A stretch of DNA of 64,000 nucleotides, taken from Theristus sp. LFF4_11. Taxonomy: Eukaryota; Nematoda; Chromadorea; Monhysterida; Xyalidae. Below the pieces are notes generated by a model. The model ran no database searches. It had not been told where the DNA came from and saw only the letters and a program-made list of their open reading frames with translations. A program made the translations under genes and the position numbers. Positions 1-11,480 of the stretch are shown here, piece by piece; the stretch's first letter is position 1; each line of letters starts with the position of its first letter. The stretch spans positions 148,060 to 212,059 of the forward strand of contig JASANC010001605.1 in assembly GCA_030248135.1 (NCBI GenBank), given 5' to 3'.

Positions 1-57
1 GTAATGTCCAACATGACCAACACTGATGTTCAACCACATTCGTTGCATTCACCACAG

Positions 58-3000
58 CTACCAGCGTCTACTGCACGTACCACTGGACATTGCCGGCCAG
101 TTGTCTGTGACGTGTCTGTCAACGGCGTTGGCAACAGTGCGCCAGCAGGCAGCTGGCAGCAAATGGCACGCGGTGATGCTTGACGCACTGTACGCGCTGC
201 TGACACTCGCTGACGAACACTGTGGGCTCGTCGACTTCGCTGCATTGCCGCAGGCGCACGTTGCCAACGGTTTGCTCGGCAATTGCTTGTTTTCAGTTAG
301 ATTTCTGGCTCCACCCACCGGCTCCAAAAACATGAACGTACCAAACTCCGGCGGTTTGGTGTCGGTGGTGTGTTGGTTGGTGTTCTCGACAATAATTGCA
401 TTTTTTTCTGCTGCATTTGATTTAGATTTTGACGATGACGTGAATTTCGGCACTCGGCTGCTCGTGTCGCACATCGCGGAAACGGTCGAGTATTTGACAA
501 AGATCATGGATCGATTGAAACGGCCACCACCGAAACTGCTGCACATTCTACAGCAGTGCGTTTGCGTTTGAACATTGCACTGAACATGATGACACTGTTA
601 CTGTGCTGCTTTGAGCTCAGAGTACTGCAACTAGCGTTCCTATGGGTTCACGCCAATCCGAGTGGCCGTTTATTTTGCAACCACCAGTCGAACAATGCTG
701 CAGACTGAGTCCGTTCGTGAGTGACGCGGAGCAGATCGGCCGTCTGGTGTCGGTGCTGCTGAATGCCGCTGCCGTGACGTCCGGTGGCGCCGCATCCGCC
801 GAGCAGACGGCGGAGCGACAGACGCAACTGTTCGAATGTGTCACGCCGCTGATCGCTAGATGCCCCGTGCCAACGCTGTTTCTGCGGTCGGCTGTTTTTG
901 TCGGTGCTTTTTTTGCAGTGGAACTGTAAATCGTTGGCTGCTTTTGAGTTGGGCGCAGTGCGATGCGCGCACCGCAATCAGCGTGCCAGATTCCAATGGC
1001 AGAACGCACAGGCTGCCTGTGTGGTGCAGTTTGACTGTCACGCCCATCATGTTTGTTGATCAGTTCGCGTGCAGTTTCAGCCAGCTATACCCGTTCGTGA
1101 GCAGCGTCACCGTTCGTGAGCCGCGAGTGTCGCTGGTGAATGTGCTGTCATCCATTGCGCACAACACTGAGCACGTGCCTGCACCGACACGTCGTGCGGT
1201 CACGTTCATTGTCGATGTGCGTTGTTGCATTTGTACACCACAAAACTCGTAAAGTTTGGGTTGTTCGAGTGCAACGAAGTGGCGCCCATAAAACGAGGTG
1301 CGTCGTTTCAGATGAACGCATGGAATCCGAGACGTTTGGACGAGCCAGACTTTGAGCGTCGACAGCTGGCGTTTACGGCTGCGTTTCGTATTCTGCAGAC
1401 ACAACAACAGACGGCACAGTCAGACGAGAACACAAAACACGCAACCACAGACACAAGCGAACCAGTGTCGCTCGAGTGCTTGCTTCCATTGCTCGTGCAC
1501 AATTGCGTCTTTCTCTTAACGGAGGTGATAAATACTTGCGTCTGTTGTGTGCTTATGTCGAATTTAGAAATGGCATCGAAAAAAAGTTTTCAACTTCAAC
1601 TTTTTTATTCAACACGCAGTACCACCTGCACATGGAGAGTTTTCCACAGTGTTTTTCACACAAACATTTTTTTTGTTTTTTTGCATCTCCAGTTGAATTA
1701 CAAAAATGTTGTACTTTGCACATTCCGGTTACTGTTGCAGAGCACGGATTTAGCGCTGCGTGAAATGGCCAGGCACGCGTGCCAGCTGACGTTGGCGTTG
1801 GTCAGTGAGCATCAAGCGGCGCATGCCGACATTGTTAGCAAGCATCTGCTGCCGCTCATTCGCGCGCGACTGAAGTCCTCGTCTGACGTGCGTACAATTA
1901 GCTTACTTACACGTTGTTGGACGCTGATGGTTGTAGTTTGGTTTAGTATGACCTGTTTTTTTAAACGTGTCCCACTGAAATGACGTCATGTGCCGCCAAA
2001 CATGCGCTTGCCATTCACAGCAAACCAGACTTTACGTTTAGCCGTTTTCTTCCCGCAAACAAATGGTGAATGTCGAATCAGTCACACCAAACTGACATTT
2101 TAGTGCCTGAACTTTGACAAACGGGCGTTTTTAAAGCAAATGACGTCATTTTAGTTCGGACACGTTTGAATGAATCCACAATATGCTAATTTGTTGTACA
2201 CAAAGCAGGCGTTTTTTGTTGTGCGATGCTTGTTCGTTCGGACACATCTGCGTTCGAATTTAGCGCCCGTTCACTTGCGCTTGCAGAGCTGTCTCACAGA
2301 CATGGTCACCCTGCTGGGCAGCTGTGCACGCGCGCTGCCGACTGCGTTGCGCGGGCTTGCCGCACTGACGGACGGCGGCGACGTCGAGCGTGACGCGTTT
2401 GCGCAGCTGACGCACATGCAGCTGCATCGGCGTGCGCGTGTCATGCGTCGACTGGCGCAGACGCTGCGTGCGAAGCCACTCAAACCGGAGCACAATGAGA
2501 CGCAGCCGCGCAATGCAGCGCTGCCAGCCGACACCGACCACACTGAGCTGCATCTGTATTTGCTGCCGCTTGTGCAGCGCTATATTGCTGGTTAGTGGTG
2601 TCGGTGCGCGTTTGGATTTATTCGAGTGACAGCCGGCTGCTCGCTCAGTGCTTTTCTCGCTGAAACATGCAGACAACGCGTCGAATGCCGATTCGCCAGT
2701 TGCTGATGCTGCCGTTGAACTGCTCGGCGCGCTGGCGCTCTCACTGCCATGGCGTCGTTACGTGCTCCTGCTGCTCCACTACGCACAGAAGCTGCACGCG
2801 CAAACCGAACACAAGTCACGGCGATTGGTCAGGTGTGTCGATGGTTGCCGTTCACAACAGCTTCATTTTCTATTGTTCTATTTTTGTCAAGTAGACAACA
2901 AATAACAGCAGCGGGTCGACTTTTTCAAAAAAATTCCCATTTCTAGGGTTGTCACCGCCGTGATTGACGCTTTTCATTTTTCCGTTACTGAAGAGCAAGA

Positions 3001-6000
3001 GACATCGACTGAATGTAACAATGCGCCAGCCGGCAATCAAACAAAACCCACTGCCGTTCTCCGGACACTTTCTCGAAAGGTGCTGCCGATTTTGAACGAA
3101 CTGCTGACGACACCGGTGGGTTGGTTGTTCGAGAGTGGAAGTGTGATGATGTCAGGCTTCTGTAAAAAAACCCATTGCTGTTGTGGTTAAACGGCTGAGT
3201 AGGTTGAATTGTCAGAATTTGTCGTTGCCAGCCGTTGCAGAGTCACCGTGTCTCCATTGCTTCCACTTTGCTTCAGCGCTCATTCTCCCAATCCTCCAAA
3301 CGCACCGTTGACGACCACCCAGAGGACGTGCTGATCGCACGGGCACCGATCGCGTTGGCCGTCGTGAAGTTGCTGCGCACGCTGCCGCAGTCGATGCTCG
3401 AATGCAATCTGCCAAAGTATTACTATTATTGGTGTTGTTGTTGTTCTCGTGTTCACAAAGTTAGTTGCCCACTCAGCCACATGATTTTGAGAATCGCAAA
3501 CTGTTGTATTACTTTCGCATTTTGAGCGTTCTTGCATTCTGGTTAGCTGTGTCGATCTGGTTGGCCGTGAGTCCAACTCAAGCTCAGCCAACCAGCTGAC
3601 AGCGCATGATTGCCAACTGCGACTCTGCTGCTTCGTGTTTGCCAGTGTCGTTGCGAAGCTGTGTGCGTTCCTGCGGAGTCGATCGATTTCGGTGCGTCGT
3701 GTGGCGCGCGACACGTTGACGGAGTGCGCGAAGCAACTCGGCGCTCGATACTTGGCGTACATCGTGCGTGAACTGCGCCTGCTGTTGACCAAGGGCTATC
3801 AGATGCACGTCATGATGTACACGGTGCACTATGTTGTCGGCGAAATGGATGCCATGTTGGTCGCACCACAACTCGACTCAACCTTGGACGATTTGACACA
3901 GGTGGGACACTTGAAGCAAGTGATCTGTGGTCACACACACGTATTTAGTCCGCTAATAGAGGCTATGTTGCTAGTGCTAGTATGATCGTGATGATGCTAG
4001 TTGCATGGCATTAGCACAAATTGCAGCGGATCCTGCTGATAATGGCGTAATGAATTACTACTCATGCATTCGCTTCTTATCGTAAAGATAAAATGGTTCT
4101 CCACATTACATGCAGTGTTGTCAGACTGTCAGACTGTGTTGTTTTTCCAAACAACAACTCCATGTAAACAACATTGCTGGTTTGGCACACATGCGCAGAT
4201 CTGCATCGAGTCTCTGTTCGGCGCGCTCAACGACGAACGCCAGGTGCAGGAGGTGCGTGGCAGCGTGCACGAGGCGCGACAGGCGAACAAAGCCAACGAC
4301 ACACTGCGCACACTCGCTCGCTGCATCTCCGCCGACCGCATACGACCGATGATGACGCCCTTCCAACAGGTGAACGCACCAGTGTATTGAAGTCGCGAGT
4401 CATTTGCTTCTCTGCGGGTGTTGCGCAAGTCGAATATGCAGAAAACGTCGCTCGTGTGAATCCGTCTTCCTTCACAATACATAGTGTTGGCGTCACTCCA
4501 GAAAGCTGTGATGTGCTAATGTGCTCGTGACTGATATTTTTTGACCGCCTCCAAAACACGAGAACTCGCGCTAACACGGTGCACTGCCCTGTGAATCGTA
4601 TGCATCGGTCAAGCGTTTTAATAGGACGTTTCACAATTGCCAGATATTATCCACTCGTCATTCATCGAGTGTCGTACGACGTGTCGAGGAGGCTTTTCGC
4701 CAAGTGGCACTGGGACTTGCAGCGAACAGAGCGCTTGCGTTGGACGTGCTGCTGACGCACGTGTACGCATGGCTGACGGAGCACACGGACACGAGCGATC
4801 AGCAAACTGACACGTACGCTGCATTTGAACTGTTGGCAACCTGAACCGGTGGCGCAGCTATTGTCAGAGTGCCGCATTGAAATTATTGATAAAACTCCAA
4901 TCATCGCATATTTCTGTGATTTTGGCTAAGACGAAATGAAGCGCAATGGTGGCTCATCAGTAAATGCAAAGCAGACCGGTTTCAGCGCGGAGCACACCGA
5001 CGCAGCCAGCCAGACGAGCGCAGAGCACGACTGTCGTCTGATCCCGCCGGAGCCGGGTCGTCACGGTGTGTTGGCGTCCGTGAGCAGACGCAGCAGTGTG
5101 CACGTGTGCCAGCAAATGGCATGGCAAACGCTGCTCGCACTCGCGCAACGGGCGGCCTGGAATGCGGCCGATGCCACGCACGCTGCACTCGTGGACCCGT
5201 TCGTGCCGCTGCTCGTTGATGCGCTCCATTCCAGGCATGACAAGGTAACGCACAACACTAGGCGTAGAATCTGATCGCCTCTGAAACGAACCACTCCACA
5301 TACACCAAATCACACAATCACGCCACTTATAACACGTCGTAGTATGACATAGCAGCAACACTTAATTTGAATTTATGCTATGTTTGGAAGGACATTGTGT
5401 CACTACTCTTTTGGTTTGTGTTTTTCGATCGTCTCGTTGTGCCTGCGCATTCTGGTGCAACTGCTGCGCAACAGTCCACCAACGTTGCGCTCGCCGACTG
5501 TGCTGCAACGTATCGTCGCTCGTGTGTTTGTGTTGTTCAACGACTCCGCACTGGCGCACAGCGCCGACGCCGTCGAGCGCACTCAAATGTTGTTCACGGT
5601 CGGTTGGGGCAGGTTGCTGCTGTATTCCCAGCGGGTTTTCAGTACGTGAAGTTCGCTGTTTGCGGTTTCGCCAGGTAGACGCATACCGCGGTGCCCCCTG
5701 GCTCGTCAGTGCGACGGACACCAGGCAGAACTGCCGAAGATGTTTCACCACAGACAGATCTCATAGTCTGGGCAAAACATCAGCGAACCTAGATAGTAAA
5801 ATCTCACAAAAACAACCATCCCGGGCAATAAAGCCACAAGGGACCCGGTGTTTTGCGAGTGTATACAATACGTGAAGTTCGCTGTTTGCGGTTTCGCCAG
5901 GTAGACGCATACCGCGGTGCCCCCTGGCTCGTCAGTGCGACGGACACCAGGAAGAACTGCCGAAGATGTTTCACCACAGACAGATCTCATAGTCTGGGCA

Positions 6001-9000
6001 AAACGTCAGCGAACCTAGATAGTAAAATCTCACAAGTATTCTTCTACTTTGTATCTCTCCCTCCCTTATCCGGTTTCAGCAAAACGGATGGCACTCGGGT
6101 AGTTTGGTGTGGCAGACGCCGCCACGATTTTGTTTTTACCATGGTTATTCGACTTGTCCGATTTCCGTGCACAGACGATCGCTGCGCTGCTGAATCGTGG
6201 CAATGCTGAATGTGACGCTGCTGACATGCACGCATCAGCGACTGAGCGTCATCAACGCCGTCGCGTCGTCACCGACAAACAACTGCGCATTCTGCTGCAC
6301 CACGTCGAGGCGTGTCTGACGGTCGAGAAATGCCAGGCTGCGGCGTTCGCGTGCGTTCGTGCGATCATCCGCAGTGCGTTGCAGTCGACGGAGCTGGACA
6401 CGTTGATGCTGTTGATCAGACGGTTGGCGATCACTGCCACCGCACAGCACACGATGAGCTTGTGCAGAACGGTTGGTGGGTGCACTGGAGATTGGCTTGG
6501 TGGTTGGTGTGCAATGGTTGTATTGATTGGTTGGTTGAATTGATTGTTTTGATTGGGTGGGATGGGAATCAGTGCTTTGAATAAATGCTTGACAGGCTGA
6601 TTGATTGTCTACAGACAGTACTTCAATATTTGCTGGCACGTCGACCAAACGACAATGCGGCCATCAGAGAAACCGTGGAGTTTTTCGCGATGCAACTGGC
6701 GTACGAACTGGAGGACGGGCGTGTCTCGGCGATGGAAATGCTCAATCTGCTGTTTCTTCGGCTTCCAAAGGTTGCAGCATTTCTTATCTTGCAGAAATCA
6801 AAGCCGATGATTTCTCAGTTTTCACCAACTACATTTTTGGTCTAGTGTTTGCTCTTGTTTTCTGCTTTTTTGGAACCCTGTCCTGCATGTGATGTTGGCC
6901 AGCCGAAATGCAAAGATCCATGAGCCATCATCTGTACAGTGTGGCCGAAAAAAAATAAAGCAGTTCTTCAAGGCGGGTTCAGCCGCAGACTAGGAGTTGT
7001 CGTTTTCAAAAATGCCAAGATAGTTCCCTAAAATGCCAAGAAAGCGATAAAGAATGAACAGCAGAACACGAACAATCAATTCGTTTGAAAAGACACGTCA
7101 AATTTGACAACCACTTGGGTTTCTGAACGTCGTTTTTCTTTCATTCATATTTCGCGCGCTCCTTGCACCCTGCAGAAAATGCCATGTTTAATCGGTCATA
7201 CCGTGCTGTTGTTTTCTGCCAGGATCACGTGTGCTCCATGTGCGCGTTCTGTTTCGTGCATCTGTGCGCCCGTCTGGCCGGCGATGCGTCCGAGAAATGC
7301 CGCCGTCTCGCAGCGCTCGCCATTGGCCAGCTGCTGAAAGTGGTCGATGAGAGCGCCGCGGATGGCATGTTGCGAATGTGCGTTGATTGGATGAACGATG
7401 ACAGCAAGGTGTGTGGCGGTGTGCTGCACGAGACAGTGCAGCTGCAAGTTGCTCACAAGTTGCAAGATCATGCATGCTGTTGCTTTATGTGTGGCACCCT
7501 CGCAAACCAATACATGCTCACACACATGCGATATTACAACAGAGTGCGTGCGTGTGTTTGCTTGTGAAGGTGCACTTTCTTGAAAGCAAGCTTTTATGGA
7601 AAATTCCGTGTCGTTGGCAGTTTCTACTGCAGGCGTCGCACGTGCGTGTCGCCTCACTGGCCCTGGTCGTGTTCGTGGACGTCGTCCGTGAGCGTTTCTC
7701 GTCGCGATTGTCTTCAGTGATGCCAACACTGACCAAACTGGCCACGGACGCCATCAATCAGCGCCACTCAGTGACACCGGACACGTTCGTGGCGATGCTG
7801 CAGCTCGTGCAACACATCGCCGTGCATGTGCCCGTCGACAAGCTCGGCAAACACTTGCTGCCGTTCTGGCGTGCGTTCTCGCGTTTTTGTTCGGTCGTCA
7901 GCGTATCATTGTGTGGTGCGGACCTGTGCTTTTAAGCACCAACGGTTGAATTGACGGTTGAAGAAAGAGAGCCTCGGTGGTTAGCTGGTATACCAGACAC
8001 GTTGGCTCGAAATTCCACTCGAGCTTACAAACTTGCAATGGTGTTGTCTGCATCTCGTTTTTAACAACCTTTTTCAAACGAACCACAAGCGAGTCAATAG
8101 GCGCAGGTATTTTCAGCTATCAAATGTGATCATGTTCAGCTCTATTCGACGCGATCTGCCGCTGCGCCACTGTCGCCGTTGTGCAGGCCGGCTGTCAGCT
8201 GATGGGCCAACTGCTGGCTGTCACCAACGACGAGGCGCTCGCCAAACTTGCACGACGCGTCCAGCAACGACAGGCTGATTCTGGTCGCGCATTTTGTGAC
8301 GCACTGACACACCGCTTGGTGTTGTGCAACGTCGCTGTGCTCAGACGGAGGGACTTGACTGAAACACTCGCTGAACAGGTGAACATGGGTGCTGAACAAC
8401 AGAGACTGGCAGCCTGGTTTATGAATGTTCAGCAGTCCAGAAGTGATGAGTCACTGAAGCCCCGAATGAACTCATGAGACATCGCACGCTGTTCATTTTT
8501 TTCATGTAAACTACACGTTGCTAATGTCTGCTCTTCGCCTTGATGTTTGGAAATTTGCGTGGTTTCATGAATTTCTTCACAGCCCCCAGTGGTGTAGCAC
8601 AACGGGGTTGTTTTTATAAGTGGCCCCTGCCGATTTGTATATATTCTTGAAAGTGATTTTTCTTGATTTTTGATCAGAGGTTGCTTGCAATGAGTCGTTG
8701 TAGGTTCCTAATCCTAACCCTAAGCCAAGCCTTTTTTGATAAGGTGAACATGATCGATTTAATTTTTTCTTATTTTTCTTTCCTGTGTTATGGAGGAGGA
8801 GCACCGGAACTGCAGATGCAGCTGTTTCAATAATGATGCATCACGAACCAGTGCTGCTGTTTGTGCAGTTGTGTCAGAGTTCATTTTGTTTTCGTCCATT
8901 TCAGTGCATCAAGAACTTGCTAGCACTCTGCAAATCGCTGCTGTCCGTCTATGGTGGCGCTGCAGCGTGGTGTGCAGCGTGCGCTGAGCTCCACCTGGCG

Positions 9001-10306
9001 GCCATATTGAAGTTGATGGCTGGTATCTGCCAGTACGAGGTGGCCAACGATGTGCTACGCACAGTGAAGGTATACCATACTTGTTGTCTTTACTTTTACT
9101 TAGGCACATTCATGTGCTCGCGCGCCAAGCATCACTTTAGCACATACCGCTGCGAAGTTTTTGCTCCACGACTGTGTAACGAAATGACGCCGCGTGAAGT
9201 GACGCCAGCGCTTCAAGCTGCATGAATGACGCTTTACGGGTTGCCGTGATGCCGCGAGACATCCCTCGTCTCGGTCATTTGTCTCGTCTCGTTTCGTGGC
9301 GAGCGCGTCTCGTGGCCATCACACCTGTCTGCGCCACACACAACTGCACATTGCCAATGTTCCGTGTTGCACTGCAGCGAGCGGCCGTTTTCAAGTGGAC
9401 CGCAGCACTGAGCACTCTGTTGACGGACGACGAGCAACATGGCCGTCTGGTGTCGGTGATGCTGCCGCACGTGCAACGCGAGATCGCACTCAATGCTGCA
9501 CCGCGCCACGGTAAAGGCACACTGTGAAGACAGCGCACTCGGTTGTGTATGTTGCACAGTCACGAACGCACGGCACATGCGATGTTACAACAGTGCCTGT
9601 TTTGGAAACTTGGGTACAACTAGAGGGCACTGTTGTCAGACCAGCACTTTATGGATATGTGGCTAAAGATGATCACCCTGTGTCCACCAACTGACCACAA
9701 TAATAATGATGAGCCAGCATTATTGTGGTCAGTTGGTGGGCACAGTGTGCCTCAGTGATCTCATTGCTCATTCAGACGCAGCTCTACTGAGCGTCTGCAC
9801 GCAGCTGTGCGATCTGATACGCACGCGAATTGGCGCCGAACGCTTTGCACTGGCACTGGCTCACTGCCAGAAAGCGGCAAACGAAAAACGAACCAGGCGG
9901 CTGCAGTTGGCTGCTCTGCAGGTTGGGCGAATTGCGCAATTTTTGTGGAGCAACCAAGTGTTTTCAACACTAAATCGTTGTATGCTTGTTCGATTGGTCA
10001 ATTTAGTGAAAAATGGAAACACATTGGAAATTGGCATATTGAATGTACCGCTTCGTGTCGTGTTTACGTCAGCAGCTTCGTCGTGCTCGAAAATGCTGGT
10101 GATTTGTGGTTTATCTTTTGTCTTATGCCCCATTCGTTTTACAGCCGGTCATCGCCCCGGAGAAAGCAGCCCGCAGGAAAGTGAAACGCAATCTAGCCAA
10201 GCGGGACCAACTAAAACGCAGACAGAAAGAACGCTCTGGTAAATTGGTGCCACCGACAAAGCGCAGAAAACACAGTGACGCCGGCGTGGATTATGATTTT
10301 GAATAG
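58..10306 (+). CDS. utp20: UTP20-like small-subunit processome protein, 3' part of gene
   Basis: UTP20 is a HEAT-repeat scaffold of the nucleolar small-subunit processome needed for 18S rRNA maturation. About 24 exons can be read, roughly 58-294, 426-555, 621-, 1741-1900, 2260-2590, 2650-2828, 2946-3115, 3240-3417, 3632-3900, 4201-4371, 4646-4841, 5022-5244, 5418-5598, 6170-6456, 6616-6770, 7223-7407, 7630-7880, 8184-8378, 8905-9068, 9369-9500, 9775-9918 and 10144-10306. Diagnostic stretches include WNPRRLDEPDFERRQLAF (near 1320), LRLLLTKGYQMHVMMYTVHY (near 3770), CRLIPPEPGRHG (near 5025) and the Lys/Arg-rich tail KVKRNLAKRDQLKRRQKERS (near 10180), in the order expected for UTP20. The 5' end lies outside the window; from the family length the N-terminal several hundred residues are missing. 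Introns hold a direct repeat (5.6-6.0 kb), a MITE (6.9-7.2 kb) and a tRNA-like sequence (8.0 kb). No coding frameshift was seen. Exon edges are approximate; the family assignment is confident. Confidence 0.88.
5644..6040. repeat. Direct duplication of about 170 bp in a UTP20 intron
   Basis: A block beginning with GTGAAGTTCGCTGTTTGCGG at about 5644 and ending near 5812 is repeated almost exactly at about 5870-6038, so the offset is about 226 bp with a 57-bp spacer. The copies differ by only a few bases, so the duplication looks recent. A diverged fragment of the same family (AAGTTCGCTGTTTCGCCAGG, then a CAGGCAGAA motif) lies near 61.66 kb, so this is a dispersed repeat rather than a simple local duplication. 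Confidence 0.85.
6937..7205 (+). mobile_element. MITE, TACAGTATGGCCGAA family, copy 1
   Basis: Flanked on the left by TA; starts CAGTGTGGCCGAAAAAAAAT and ends in GCCATGTTTAATCGGTCATA with a decayed last few bases. It matches three other copies in the window (27.0, 28.2 and 33.9 kb) along about 265 bp, including the core TTCGCGCGCTCCTTGCACCCTG. It lies in a UTP20 intron and ends about 15 bp before the splice acceptor near 7222. The CAGT start and TA target suggest a Tc1/mariner-type non-autonomous element (inference). Confidence 0.8.
7975..8035 (+). other. tRNA-like sequence, possibly a tRNA or SINE remnant
   Basis: GCCTCGGTGGTTAGCTGGTA resembles the 5' end and A box of a eukaryotic tRNA, and GGCTCGAAATTCC shortly after resembles a B box with a two-base disruption. 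A full cloverleaf cannot be drawn convincingly. It lies in a UTP20 intron. A functional tRNA gene is unlikely; a decayed SINE head or chance similarity are the alternatives. Confidence 0.25.
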
Positions 10307-10521
10307 CTGTTGTGGAGATCTGCAAAATCGAGAAGATTATTTGATTATTGTTAAGAGTTTTATTGAAAAATTTTATGCACATTTGGCCTCACATGTTGTG
10401 GTGCATGTTCTCTAAATGTTGGGTGCCGTTGTTACTTGTTGAGCGTTGTTGTTATTGTTTGCTGAATACAAACTGCTGGTTGCTGTTATGTTTTTGATGT
10501 TGAATTATGCTCTCATATGTG

Positions 10522-10929
10522 ATGAGCAAACTGATGGTGAACAAGAACAAGCTGACACTGACTCATTTCATTGGGCGTCACAAAACGCTTGGTCTGCGCA
10601 CTTTGTTGGCTTCTTTATGGGCTTTTGAATGTGAAAGAGGTGTTTCGAAGCATTGCTGCAATTGGTGAGTCAGAAACCACTGTATTCTTCATGACATCAA
10701 GTTGTCACTTCAGTGCCTTCAAATCTGGCACATTATTTTCCCTGCAATTCAGCAAACTATGTAAATGCAAGTACATATTGTGAAACTATGCTCAATTTCC
10801 TCTTGGCGAAAAGCGCAGCACATTCGATTCTTTCTGTCTCCAGGGCACACGTCGGTGAAACACTCCGCTATTCATGGGTTCAGCATTATTCTCAAGCGTC
10901 TGGGTGGTGTATGTTTGTCTTCGGGCTAG
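10522..10929 (+). CDS. Hypothetical small protein, three exons, 91 residues
   Basis: I do not recognise this gene. Exons 10522-10664, 10714-10760 and 10844-10929 join with GT-AG signals and consistent phase (276 nt including TAG). It begins MSKLMVNKNKLTLTHFIGRH and contains a short Cys-rich run ECERGVSKHCCNCAF followed by a basic segment SVKHSAIHGFSIILKRLGG. It lies about 200 bp downstream of the UTP20 stop, same strand. Each exon is too short for ORF length to be evidence; the case rests on splice sites and phase only. It could be chance. Confidence 0.33.
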
Positions 10930-11027
10930 GGCGACCTGTATTTCACTGAATTATTCAACTGCGCATCCAGCATGGTGGTTTGTTTTTGTTTCATCATGGC
11001 TGAATTTATCAGCATGGAGACTTCTCG

Positions 11028-11480
11028 TTATTCGATTACTTTGAGCCGGACATACACAGCAGGTTTGCTGCTATGCAGCGTACGCTCTGTGATCCACAAA
11101 TCATTTCGCCAATAATAAATGAAGTCCATCTCAGCTGTATGAAAGTTTCGTTCAGTGTACTGAAAAAAATATCGTAACGCAAAACGATAAACCTCCTCGT
11201 TATGTTCTGTTACTTCTAGCCTAATCACTGATAAGCTTCAAATTTCGCAGCGTTTCCCAGCCACTCATGACGGTCTCAGATTGATCGTGTTTACCATTTC
11301 ATCGAGCATCGGTGGCCTGCAGCCAAGTGGCACCGCCACCATGCCCCTGCCTTGCTTCGCGACTGCCACCCACGTGAGCGACGAACGAACAGCAATATTA
11401 GCAAGCGCATAACGTTCAGTCTCATTGCACTCCATTTCATGTAACCCCGAGCAAAACAATTCGCAATCTTCGCAAAGTAA
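11028..11480 (-). CDS. Hypothetical Cys-rich protein, C-terminal two exons
   Basis: I do not recognise this gene. The last exon is 11028-11159, preceded by an acceptor with a long pyrimidine run (TTTTTTCAG), and the previous exon runs from about 11480 down to 11295 with a GTAAAC donor; both junctions are in phase 0. The upstream exon carries a Cys cluster LLCEDCELFCSGLHEMEC, possibly metal-binding, and the last exon is aromatic-rich (AEMDFIYYWRNDLWITE). The 5' end could not be found on the minus strand above 11.5 kb, so the model is partial. Confidence 0.35.

Noticed and set aside
7975..8035. Functional tRNA gene
   Set aside because: No complete cloverleaf can be drawn and the B box is interrupted; it is kept only as a tRNA-like remnant.
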